NCBI GenBank assembly: GCA_903865465.1
Contig: CAIPJU010000224.1
Location: 1-22,484 of the forward strand
Length of the DNA stretch: 22,484 nt
Source of the DNA: an uncultured Bacteroidota bacterium
GTDB taxonomy: Bacteria; Bacteroidota; Bacteroidia; Bacteroidales; VadinHA17
Reading direction: 5' to 3'
The notes beneath the pieces are model-generated. The model was given only the letters and a program-made list of their open reading frames with translations, was not told the origin of the DNA and ran no database searches. Shown piece after piece: positions 15,730 through 22,484 of the stretch. The number at the start of each line of letters is the position of its first letter. The stretch's first letter is position 1. The position numbers and the translations under genes are program-made.

Positions 15730-16227
15730 ATGGCAAAAACAGCATTCAAGGGAAATCCCGTTCACACCTCCGGAAACCTGCCGGTACAAGGAAGCCAGGC
15801 ACCAGATTTCAATCTGGTAAAGTCAGATCTGGGTGGCCAGAAACTTACTGATCTTTTAGGGAAGAAAGTGATACTCAACATATTTCCCAGTCTCGACACC
15901 TCAGTTTGTGCCACCTCGGTACGTAAATTCAACCAAATGGCTGCCGGCAGGGATAATACTGTAGTTCTTGCCGTCTCAAAAGATCTTCCCTTTGCAAGCG
16001 GAAGGTTCTGCTCGACAGAAGGTATAAATAATGTTGCTCCTGTTTCAGGTTTCCGCGACGCAGCCTTTGGAAAAGATTATGGAGTCGATATGATTGATGG
16101 TCCTCTTGCCGGCTTATATGCCCGAAGCGTGGTGGTAGTTGACGAAACGGGAAAAGTTGTACATACCCAGCTGGTCTCCGACATCGTTGAGGAGCCGGAC
16201 TATGAATCCGCTCTGGCAGCCTTATAA
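15730..16227 (+). CDS. tpx: Thiol peroxidase (atypical 2-Cys peroxiredoxin)
   Basis: Reduces hydrogen peroxide and organic peroxides, usually with thioredoxin as the reductant. It has 165 residues from the ATG at 15730, close to the 165-168 of the family. The peroxidatic cysteine is C60 in SLDTSVCATS; the resolving cysteine is C94 in GRFCSTEG, the spacing expected for Tpx; the substrate-pocket segment GPLAGLYARSVVVVDE follows. The N-terminus MAKTAFKGNPVHTSG matches the family start, ruling out the longer open frame from 15628. holB begins 23 bases after the stop, so read-through into it is possible. Confidence 0.96.
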   Translation: MAKTAFKGNPVHTSGNLPVQGSQAPDFNLVKSDLGGQKLTDLLGKKVILNIFPSLDTSVCATSVRKFNQMAAGRDNTVVLAVSKDLPFASGRFCSTEGINNVAPVSGFRDAAFGKDYGVDMIDGPLAGLYARSVVVVDETGKVVHTQLVSDIVEEPDYESALAAL

Positions 16228-16250
16228 TTTATATTCAGAATTCTCATCTG

Positions 16251-17378
16251 ATGAATTTTGCCCAGATACCCGGACAGAAGGAGATTAAGGAGCGGCTTCT
16301 CCGGTCGGTGAGTGAGGAGAGAGTAAGCCATGCCCAGCTTTTTGCCGGGCCCGAAGGTTGCGGAAACCTGGCCCTCGCAATTGCTTATGCCAAATATATC
16401 AGTTGTGAAAACCGCGGAGTAATCGACTCCTGCGGCCTTTGCAAATCGTGCGTTAAGTACGAGAAAATGATACATCCCGACCTTCACTTTGTTTTCCCGG
16501 TCTTCAAGGGTAAAAACTCAGGAGAACCTGTCAGTGATAATTATATTGAAAAATGGAGAGACTTTGTAAAAAAGTCTCCCTATTTTTCTGTTAATGAATG
16601 GCTTGGATTCATTGAAGCTGAGAATGCCCAGGGGATGATTTATACTTCTGAAGCAGCCGAGATTATTAAAAAACTTAGTCTGAAAACCTATGAATCGGAT
16701 TTCAAGATTATGATAATCTGGCTTCCGGAAAAGATGAACCAGACAACGGCTAATAAACTCCTGAAGCTTCTTGAGGAACCTCCTGAACGAACTATTTTCA
16801 TACTTGTTTCCGAGGAGGCCGACAAAATAATACCTACCATCCTTTCGAGGTGCCAGCTTCTTAAGATGCCTTTATTTACTACCTGCGATACAGAAAAGTA
16901 TATCAGGGAGCGGTTCGGCACTGACGATGGAAAAGCTGCCGATATTGCAAGGGTGTCGAACGGAAACATTATTAGGGCAATAGAGCTTTCGGAGAGAGCC
17001 GATGCCACACTCGACAACCTAGAAAAGTTCAGGAGCCTGATGCGTTTCGCCTGGAAACGCGATATACTATCAATCATTAGCTGGTCGGAAGAGATAGCTG
17101 CCACTGGCAGGGAGCCGCAGAAGAATTTTATAACTTTCTCGCTCAGGCTGCTGCGTGAAAATCTTATGCTGACCCTTGGACAGAAAGTTAACAATCTTGT
17201 TTTCCTTACCGGTGAAGAGGAGAAATTCTCTGCCAATTTCCACCCTTTTATAAACGGAGAGAACGTCTACCCCCTTACTGAAGAATTCAACCTTGCCTGT
17301 TCGCATATTGAAGCAAATGGCAATGCCCGCATAATCTTCCTCGATCTCGCCCTTAAAGTTACAAAGCTTATACGTTGA
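16251..17378 (+). CDS. holB: DNA polymerase III clamp-loader subunit delta'
   Basis: Component of the replicative clamp loader, which opens the sliding clamp onto DNA. It has 375 residues. The AAA+ fold is visible but the Walker A site is degenerate (GPEGCGNLAL, without the Lys), as known for delta', which does not hydrolyse ATP. Four zinc-binding cysteines C52, C61, C64, C67 have the same spacing as the E. coli protein; LLEEPPE (173-179) and the SRC motif with the arginine finger (S199-R200-C201) are present. The ATP-dependent subunit DnaX would have an intact P-loop, so this is not DnaX. The gene precedes ricT by 73 bases. Confidence 0.9.
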   Translation: MNFAQIPGQKEIKERLLRSVSEERVSHAQLFAGPEGCGNLALAIAYAKYISCENRGVIDSCGLCKSCVKYEKMIHPDLHFVFPVFKGKNSGEPVSDNYIEKWRDFVKKSPYFSVNEWLGFIEAENAQGMIYTSEAAEIIKKLSLKTYESDFKIMIIWLPEKMNQTTANKLLKLLEEPPERTIFILVSEEADKIIPTILSRCQLLKMPLFTTCDTEKYIRERFGTDDGKAADIARVSNGNIIRAIELSERADATLDNLEKFRSLMRFAWKRDILSIISWSEEIAATGREPQKNFITFSLRLLRENLMLTLGQKVNNLVFLTGEEEKFSANFHPFINGENVYPLTEEFNLACSHIEANGNARIIFLDLALKVTKLIR

Positions 17379-17392
17379 CCCCTAATCGGGAT

Positions 17393-17423
17393 GTTGTTAT
17401 AATCCTTTTATTCATTACTTTTG
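17393..17423 (+). promoter_or_regulatory. Promoter of the ricT-gldH-trmB-ATL cluster
   Basis: A -33-like GTTG (17393-17396) and the exact -7 element TACTTTTG (17416-17423) are separated by 19 bases, the spacing typical of Bacteroidota promoters. The ricT ATG follows 28 bases later. This is the best-formed promoter in the window. Confidence 0.6.
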
Positions 17424-17451
17424 CATAGATTTTCTGCAGAATGACGGAATT

Positions 17452-18597
17452 ATGACAGATATTGAAGATATTCAGGGGCAATCGGGTGATGATATACGGA
17501 TGCCCGACGTTACATACAAGCCAGGCAACAATAAGCTTGACTCATTCAATTGGCTTAAGGACATTTCTGAAATTACCGATACAAATGAATTTGTTGAGGT
17601 TCGCTTCAAGAATACCCGCAAGGGTTTTTACAGGAATGTGAACGGTCTCAGACTCGAGGTCGGCGATGTGGTTGCAGTCGAAGCTTCACCTGGCCACGAC
17701 ATTGGCAGGGTATCCATGACCGGATCCTTAGTCATTGAACAGATAAAGAGACTCAAGGTGCAGCCTGCACCTGACGACTACAGGAAGATTTACAGGAAGG
17801 CCAAATCGGTAGATGTCCAGAAATGGGAGGAATCAAAAAAACTTGAGCTCTCTACCATGCTTCGTTCACGTCAGATCTCAGAGGATCTTAAACTGAACAT
17901 GAAGATCGGCGATGTTGAATACCAGGGCGATAAGACTAAGGCTATCTTCTATTATATTGCCGATGAAAGAGTCGATTTCAGGCAACTGATCAAAGTTCTG
18001 GCCGATGAATTCAGGGTAAGAATCGAGATGCGCCAGATCGGAGCACGTCAGGAGGCAGGCAGAATAGGCGGGATTGGTTCATGTGGCAGGGAACTCTGCT
18101 GTTCGACCCATATTTCGAACTTCGTGTCGGTTACCACTACTCATGCAAAATACCAGGAACTCTCGCTTAATCCACAGAAGCTTGCAGGTCAGTGCAGCAA
18201 ACTTAAATGCTGCCTCAATTTTGAACTCGATTGCTATGTCGATGCCCAGAAGTCATTTCCCTCTAAAGAGGTTCCCCTTGAAGCCCTCGATTGTACAGCT
18301 TATTTCTTTAAGATGGAAGTACATAAGGGAATTTACTGGTATTCGACCGATAGGGACTCCTCTGCAAATCTTATAGCACTTCCTGTTCAGAGAGTAAAGG
18401 AGATCATTGCCATCAACCGGAAAGGGAAAAAAGTTGATAAGCTCAAACCGGTTGAATCATGGGAAACTGCACCCGTATCTCAGGACCTGCTTAAAAACAA
18501 CAGTCTCACAAGGTTTGATGCTCCCGATAAGAAGGCCAGAGCCGATAAGCCACAAAACAGGAGGAAAAACAGGAAATTCAATGACAAAAAGACTTAG
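17452..18597 (+). CDS. ricT: RicT/YaaT-like PSP1-domain protein
   Basis: A 381-residue protein of the PSP1 C-terminal domain family. In Bacillus, RicT (YaaT) with RicA and RicF forms an iron-sulfur-containing complex acting with RNase Y in mRNA processing. The PSP1 core spans about residues 45-265. Conserved cysteines are C211, C216, C217 (GSCGRELCC) and C248, C253, C254, C261 (QCSKLKCC...DC), plausible Fe-S or metal ligands. The last 40 residues are basic and disordered-looking. In this phylum the gene commonly sits between holB and gldH, as here. No RicA or RicF partner is visible. Its end overlaps gldH by 17 bases. Confidence 0.88.
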   Translation: MTDIEDIQGQSGDDIRMPDVTYKPGNNKLDSFNWLKDISEITDTNEFVEVRFKNTRKGFYRNVNGLRLEVGDVVAVEASPGHDIGRVSMTGSLVIEQIKRLKVQPAPDDYRKIYRKAKSVDVQKWEESKKLELSTMLRSRQISEDLKLNMKIGDVEYQGDKTKAIFYYIADERVDFRQLIKVLADEFRVRIEMRQIGARQEAGRIGGIGSCGRELCCSTHISNFVSVTTTHAKYQELSLNPQKLAGQCSKLKCCLNFELDCYVDAQKSFPSKEVPLEALDCTAYFFKMEVHKGIYWYSTDRDSSANLIALPVQRVKEIIAINRKGKKVDKLKPVESWETAPVSQDLLKNNSLTRFDAPDKKARADKPQNRRKNRKFNDKKT

Positions 18598-19066
18598 TAG
18601 CTGCATATATGGTTTCCTCGCTGCTTTCATGCTTCTGACCTCATCGTGCAACAGCGATATTGTTTTTACCGATTCCCATCCGATACATGGAAATATCTGG
18701 AAACTTATGGACTTTGCGTCATTTAAAGTACCTATAGATGATTCTCTTTCAGCTAACAACATATCTTTCATCATAAGGTCCGGCTCATCCTACCCTTTCC
18801 GTAACATGTATCTTTTTATAACAACAACCTCGCCCGACGGGAAAAGTATTTCTGATACATTACTTTACAACATTACAGATGAACATGGTAAATATCTTGG
18901 AAAAGGATTCGGAGATGTACATGAACTGACTGTACCCTACAAATCAAATGTCTACTTCCCGCGTAATGGTACCTATAAATTTAAGATACAGCATGGTATG
19001 AGGGTTGAGGATCTGAAGGGGATATATGATATAGGTATGAAAATTGAGAAGATCCGAATCAAATAG
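18581..19066 (+). CDS. gldH: Gliding motility lipoprotein GldH
   Basis: A 161-residue predicted lipoprotein: signal peptide with hydrophobic core (about 9-19), lipobox LTSSC with C23. The mature part begins near D26 and has family-like features (IWKLMDFASFKVPI, YPFRNMYLFI, TLLYNI, GTYKFKIQHGMR). GldH is required for gliding in Flavobacterium johnsoniae, and homologues occur in many type IX secretion-bearing Bacteroidota that do not glide. An in-frame ATG at 18407 lies deep inside ricT and would put a long polar stretch before the signal peptide; the ATG at 18581 is right. The family call rests on size, lipobox, motifs and the holB-ricT neighbours. Confidence 0.86.
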   Translation: MTKRLSSCIYGFLAAFMLLTSSCNSDIVFTDSHPIHGNIWKLMDFASFKVPIDDSLSANNISFIIRSGSSYPFRNMYLFITTTSPDGKSISDTLLYNITDEHGKYLGKGFGDVHELTVPYKSNVYFPRNGTYKFKIQHGMRVEDLKGIYDIGMKIEKIRIK

Positions 19067-19072
19067 AGTGGG

Positions 19073-19849
19073 ATGGGAAAGAATAAACTGGCCCGGTGGA
19101 ACGAACTTTCCTCCTTCGACAGAGTAATAGAGCCTGAGATTGGTACAATTGCAGGAACCGATCATGAAGTAAAAGGCAACTGGAACAGGGATGTTTTTCA
19201 AAATGACTATCCGCTGGTGCTCGAACTCGGCTGCGGCAAGGGAGAATATTCTACAGGTCTTGCTGCCAGATTTAACTCAAGAAATTTTATTGGCATCGAC
19301 ATAAAGGGTGCACGGATGTGGCGGGGTGCCAAAACAGCCAATGAGCAGAAACTGCCCAATGTAGCTTTCCTCCGGACAAGAATTGAATTTGTCAATTCCT
19401 TTTTCTCCTGCGATGAAGTCGACGAAATATGGATTACATTCCCCGACCCTCACCCCGGAGGAAGAAACTCCAACAAAAGACTCACTTCCCCCTGGTTTCT
19501 GAATCGCTATAAAAACTTCCTTAAGAATAGAGGGATAGTCCACCTTAAAACCGATAATGCAGAACTTTTCGAATTTACCTGCAAAGTGGCCTCGTCAAAT
19601 GATCTTGAAATCATTTTCTGCACTAACGACCTCTACTCCCCTGATTTTGATGCTGAAAATATTATATTCCCGAATAGCGCTTCAGCAGCGGCAGATGTAA
19701 AAGAAAAAACTTCCCTGGGCGATATTCTCTCAATAAAAACCCATTACGAAAAGATATTCCTTACCCAGGGCAGCAAAATAAACTATATCTCCTTCCGACT
19801 TCCAAAAGATAAGACTATCGAATATGGTTTCCGGAAAGAAAAAACCTGA
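19073..19849 (+). CDS. trmB: tRNA (guanine-N7-)-methyltransferase TrmB
   Basis: Methylates guanosine 46 in the variable loop of tRNAs with S-adenosylmethionine. It has 258 residues. SAM motif I is ELGCGKGEY (51-59); the TrmB hallmark FPDPHPGGRNSNKRL starts at 123; HLKTDN is at 157-162. The C-terminus is about 20 residues longer than the E. coli enzyme. It begins 6 bases after the gldH stop and its last 26 bases overlap the next gene, so it belongs to the same transcription unit. Confidence 0.95.
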   Translation: MGKNKLARWNELSSFDRVIEPEIGTIAGTDHEVKGNWNRDVFQNDYPLVLELGCGKGEYSTGLAARFNSRNFIGIDIKGARMWRGAKTANEQKLPNVAFLRTRIEFVNSFFSCDEVDEIWITFPDPHPGGRNSNKRLTSPWFLNRYKNFLKNRGIVHLKTDNAELFEFTCKVASSNDLEIIFCTNDLYSPDFDAENIIFPNSASAAADVKEKTSLGDILSIKTHYEKIFLTQGSKINYISFRLPKDKTIEYGFRKEKT

Positions 19850-20174
19850 GAATGACTTCTTTGCACTGGTTTACGAGGTGACCAAACTGATCCCGTATGG
19901 CAGGGTGACCTCCTACGGAGCTATTGCGAGGTACCTCGGATCCGGCAGGTCAGCACGCATGGTCGGATGGGCCCTCAACGCTTGTCACGGAATCAATGAT
20001 CCAATTCCAGCACACAGAGTTGTGAACCGCGAGGGTCTTCTCTCGGGCAAACATCATTTCGGAAGCCCTACCCTGATGGAACAGCTTTTAATCAATGAGG
20101 GTATTGATGTTGAAGAGAACAAGGTTGTCAACTTTAAGGAAAAGTTCTGGGACCCTCTCATTGAACTTGGATAG
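19824..20174 (+). CDS. Alkyltransferase-like protein (MGMT family, catalytic Cys replaced by Ala)
   Basis: A 116-residue protein with the DNA-binding domain of O6-alkylguanine-DNA alkyltransferases: PYGRVTSYGAIA (24-35), the helix-turn-helix with SARMVGWAL (43-51), and the active-site loop IPAHRVVN (61-68). The enzyme has PCHR at this place; here alanine (A63) replaces the methyl-accepting cysteine, so it cannot be a suicide methyltransferase. Known alkyltransferase-like proteins bind O6-alkylguanine and hand the lesion to nucleotide excision repair. The ATG at 19824 overlaps trmB by 26 bases; no other methionine lies near the domain start. The N-terminal domain of Ada-type enzymes is absent. 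Confidence 0.91.
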   Translation: MVSGKKKPENDFFALVYEVTKLIPYGRVTSYGAIARYLGSGRSARMVGWALNACHGINDPIPAHRVVNREGLLSGKHHFGSPTLMEQLLINEGIDVEENKVVNFKEKFWDPLIELG

Positions 20175-20227
20175 AAATTTTGCATTCATATTGAAAATTA
20201 TTAAACTTGCATGCTGTTTATATTTAA

Positions 20228-20295
20228 TTTAAATAAAAATAATAAGAGCTGCCACATTGATTCGCGTGTGTACTCAAGCCTTTATTTTATTTAAA
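20228..20295. repeat. AT-rich inverted repeat upstream of mrp
   Basis: TTTAAATAAAAATAA (20228-20242) and TTATTTTATTTAAA (20282-20295) are reverse complements except for one missing base, with a 39-base loop of mixed composition. It sits in the 237-base gap between the alkyltransferase-like gene and mrp, which otherwise shows only AT-rich DNA. It could be a weak terminator for the upstream cluster, since the right arm is T-rich, or a chance product of AT richness. Confidence 0.4.
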
Positions 20296-20411
20296 CTTTC
20301 ATCATGATCCTTTGTTATCCTCATTGGGTATTCTAATGGGGAAGAACGATTAAGGTTCTGAAATGGGATAAGGAGAATTAACAAACAGCAAATTGAAATA
20401 ATTACAGACAG

Positions 20412-21518
20412 ATGTATTCAACGGAAGATGTTTTAATAGCCCTGCGCAAAGTAGTACATCCCGAATCGGGAAAAGATATAGTGTCGCTTGGGATGGTGGG
20501 TGAAGTGGTGACAAACAAGAATGGTATTTCGCTTACCATAACTCCTGAAAAGTCGAATGATCCCTTTATCTCATCGGTAAAGAGTACTATTGTGAAGGCA
20601 ATAAAAGAGGTTCTTGGAGCCGATGCAGTAATCAGTGAAATCAAAGTTCAGCCCAAAACAACGGTAGGGAAGAAACAGGAGAAGAAGCGTGAGATTCTTC
20701 CCGAAGTTGTAAATATAATTGCGGTATCTTCTGGTAAAGGAGGAGTAGGCAAGACAACCGTTGCAGTAAACCTGGCAATTGCACTTGCCCGTATGGGTTT
20801 CAGCGTCGGGCTGCTCGATGCCGACGTCTTCGGGCCCTCCGTTCCAAAAATGTTTGACGCTGAAAAATTCAGGCCGGAAGTAAAGCAGGAAAAAGATATA
20901 GACATAATAGTCCCGATCTTAAAATACGGGGTTAAAGTTCTTTCGACAGGCTTTTTTGTCGACCCGACCGATGCTGTAATCTGGAGGGGCCCCATGGCTT
21001 CCAGTTTTCTTAAGCAGCTAATTACACAGGGTGAATGGGGAGTCCTCGATTATCTGCTCGTCGACCTCCCTCCGGGAACAAGCGATATACATCTCACTCT
21101 CGTTCAGGAGGTACCGGTTACCGGAGCAATCGTTGTAACAACTCCCCAGGATGTTGCCATAGCTGATGCTATTAAAGGAATTTCAATGTTCAGGAGCGAG
21201 AAAATCGATGTCCCTGTTCTCGGTCTTGTTGAAAATATGTCATGGTTCACTCCTGCAGAATTACCTGAAAATAAATATTATATTTTCGGAAAAGAGGGCG
21301 GTAAAATCCTTTCTGAGAAGATGAATGTGCCTCTTCTCGGACAGATACCTCTGGTTCAGAGTATCCGTGAAGGAAGCGATAACGGACTGCCAGTTGCATT
21401 GAATGACTCTGTGACCGGTAATGCCTTCATGGAATTAGCCCGAAAGCTTACGGAAAAGGTGAACCAGAGAAACGCGGAAATAAGACCAACTATTAAAGTA
21501 GAAATAACAACAAATTAA
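20412..21518 (+). CDS. mrp: Mrp/ApbC-type P-loop ATPase
   Basis: A 368-residue Fe-S carrier-type ATPase. An N-terminal MIP18 (DUF59) domain spans about 1-80 (HPESGKDIVSLGMV). The deviant Walker A SSGKGGVGKTT is at 106-116, followed by LLDADVFGPS and LLVDLPPGTSD. In E. coli ApbC a CxxC pair follows the VENMS segment and bridges an Fe-S cluster; here that place reads ENMSWFTPAELPEN, and I find no cysteine anywhere in the protein. This variant is, as far as I recall, usual in this phylum. The Nfu-type gene follows 8 bases later and carries a CxxC, so the two probably act together in Fe-S cluster delivery. Confidence 0.94.
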   Translation: MYSTEDVLIALRKVVHPESGKDIVSLGMVGEVVTNKNGISLTITPEKSNDPFISSVKSTIVKAIKEVLGADAVISEIKVQPKTTVGKKQEKKREILPEVVNIIAVSSGKGGVGKTTVAVNLAIALARMGFSVGLLDADVFGPSVPKMFDAEKFRPEVKQEKDIDIIVPILKYGVKVLSTGFFVDPTDAVIWRGPMASSFLKQLITQGEWGVLDYLLVDLPPGTSDIHLTLVQEVPVTGAIVVTTPQDVAIADAIKGISMFRSEKIDVPVLGLVENMSWFTPAELPENKYYIFGKEGGKILSEKMNVPLLGQIPLVQSIREGSDNGLPVALNDSVTGNAFMELARKLTEKVNQRNAEIRPTIKVEITTN

Positions 21519-21526
21519 GATAAATC

Positions 21527-21766
21527 ATGCCGGAGTTAAACAGCATAAAAGATCGTGTTCTCAAGGTACTTGAAAGTGTAAGACCCTATCTGCAATCAGA
21601 TGGAGGCGATATTTCACTAGTCGATGTAACAGAAGATATGACCGTTAAGGTCAGGCTTAAGGGTGCCTGTCATGGTTGCCCCTATAGCATGCAGACATTA
21701 AAGGCAGGCGTTGAACAGGCTATATTGAAAGAGGTACCTGAAATCAAGAGAGTAATTTCGGCCTGA
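21527..21766 (+). CDS. NifU C-terminal domain (Nfu-type) Fe-S scaffold
   Basis: A 79-residue stand-alone Nfu domain. The cluster-binding motif is C48-H-G-C51 within KGACHGCPYSM, preceded by the family segment RPYLQSDGGDI and followed by the helix TLKAGVEQAI. Nfu proteins dimerise and hold a [4Fe-4S] cluster between the two CxxC motifs for transfer to target proteins. It lacks the A-type domain of full NfuA and the N-terminal IscU-like domain of NifU. It lies 8 bases after mrp and is surely in the same operon. Confidence 0.94.
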   Translation: MPELNSIKDRVLKVLESVRPYLQSDGGDISLVDVTEDMTVKVRLKGACHGCPYSMQTLKAGVEQAILKEVPEIKRVISA

Positions 21767-21790
21767 GGTTCAGAGAAGCTTAAAAATATT

Positions 21791-21798
21791 TACCTTTG
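21791..21798 (+). promoter_or_regulatory. Candidate -7 element for the PorW-like gene
   Basis: TACCTTTG matches TAnnTTTG exactly, 45-52 bases upstream of the TTG at 21843. The bases at the -33 position are poor (GTT only). It suggests that the downstream gene has its own promoter in addition to any read-through from nfu. Confidence 0.45.
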
Positions 21799-21842
21799 GA
21801 ATACTATACACCGGCTCTATCAGTTATAGTATTAAATGAGAC

Positions 21843-22484
21843 TTGTTGTTTCTGCGCAAAACACCATATAAATATCTGGTTATTTCAGGTTTATGCCTGT
21901 TAATGACATATTGCTCGGTTGAAAAGAACACCCGCGGTTCGAGGTTTTATAATGGCCTTACAGCAAAGTATAATATCTACTTCAATGGATATGAAAGCTT
22001 TAAGGCAGGTATTAAAAAACTTAACAAGGGTTACAAGGACGACTACTCGCAGATGCTGAAAGTATTTGAGTACAGCGATCCTTCATCTTCACAACTCTGT
22101 TCTTCCGATATGGAAAAGGCCATTCAGAAGGCCTCCAAATTGATCACTATAAAATCGATAACCACAAAACCTGAAATAAAGGGGCAGCCTTCAGACGCCG
22201 ACAAGGCTTTTCTTAACAGGAAAGAGTATAACGAGTGGGTCGACGACGCCTATCTGCTCATTGCCAAGGCACGATTCTATAAGCACGAGTACGATGAGTC
22301 TGCCACAGTGATGAAATACTGCATTGCAAATGCAAACGATCCACTTATAAAAAAAGAAGCCTCAATATGGCTTGCCAGGGTTTACAACGAAACAGCCAAC
22401 TATACCGAATCGGCAAGGCTTATTTCTGAATTCGAGGTGACCTCTGATTTTCCAAATAATATTTCTTCCCTCTATTTTACAACA
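21843..22484 (+). CDS. porW: PorW/SprE-like TPR lipoprotein, 3' end outside window
   Basis: The frame is open from 21843 to the window end (214 codons). From TTG (21843 or 21846) it begins with a positive patch (RKTPYK), a hydrophobic core and the lipobox MTYC-S with C24. The mature start RGSRFYNGLTAKYNIYFNG is characteristic of PorW/SprE, large helical-repeat lipoproteins needed for type IX secretion. Helices typical of TPRs follow (WVDDAYLLIAKARFY, KKEASIWLARVY). The only nearby in-frame ATG (21903) falls inside the lipobox, three codons before the cysteine, so it cannot be the start. An out-of-frame ATG at 21836 ends after 11 codons. Full-length relatives run to many hundreds of residues, so most of the gene lies beyond the window. 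Confidence 0.82.
   Translation, partial: MLFLRKTPYKYLVISGLCLLMTYCSVEKNTRGSRFYNGLTAKYNIYFNGYESFKAGIKKLNKGYKDDYSQMLKVFEYSDPSSSQLCSSDMEKAIQKASKLITIKSITTKPEIKGQPSDADKAFLNRKEYNEWVDDAYLLIAKARFYKHEYDESATVMKYCIANANDPLIKKEASIWLARVYNETANYTESARLISEFEVTSDFPNNISSLYFTT

Noticed and set aside
1..22484. CRISPR array, tRNA or rRNA genes, integrase or transposase genes
   Set aside because: I read all gaps for regularly spaced repeats, tRNA-like cloverleaf arms and recombinase motifs and saw none.

Overview
The window looks like a chromosomal segment from a member of the Bacteroidota, probably an environmental Bacteroidales-type organism. Three things point there. It carries GldH and PorW/SprE homologues, which belong to the type IX secretion/gliding machinery of that phylum. 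Several intergenic gaps contain the phylum's -7 promoter element (TAnnTTTG), and strong Shine-Dalgarno sequences are absent ahead of almost every gene. The gene pairs (holB-ricT-gldH, mrp-nfu) and the Mrp and phosphoglycerate kinase sequence variants also resemble those of this phylum. Genus-level placement is not possible from the sequence alone.

Region 1 (1-3107, + strand): a threonine-to-glycine catabolic pair, tdh (5' end cut by the window edge) and kbl, then an FkbM-type methyltransferase. Region 2 (3173-7416, - strand): a large adenosylcobalamin-dependent class II ribonucleotide reductase (nrdJ) with its own terminator, a 362-base non-coding gap, and the Kdo transferase waaA. Region 3 (7538-9152, + strand): a NarL-type histidine kinase/response regulator pair transcribed divergently from waaA, with -7-like elements facing both ways.

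Region 4 (9153-12389) is the only accessory-looking part: two small conserved genes (YraN and MmcQ/YjbR families), a decayed ORF6N-domain gene, a secreted C1-family cysteine peptidase, and several palindromic intergenic elements. Region 5 (12390-15318, - strand): an uncharacterised lipoprotein overlapping by one base with a LuxE-like acyl-adenylate-type enzyme, and pgk with a clear terminator.

Region 6 (15730-20174, + strand): tpx, holB, then a compact ricT-gldH-trmB-ATL cluster in which reading frames overlap. Region 7 (20412-22484, + strand): a Mrp-type ATPase, an Nfu-type Fe-S scaffold, and the 5' part of a PorW/SprE-like lipoprotein that starts at TTG and runs off the window.

Most genes are housekeeping. 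I do not see a convincing previously undescribed multi-gene system. The best leads are modest: a Mrp ATPase with no cysteines beside a CxxC scaffold, an alkyltransferase-like protein with alanine in place of the catalytic cysteine, the coupled lipoprotein/LuxE-like pair, and the palindromic DNA between 9.2 and 12.4 kb.
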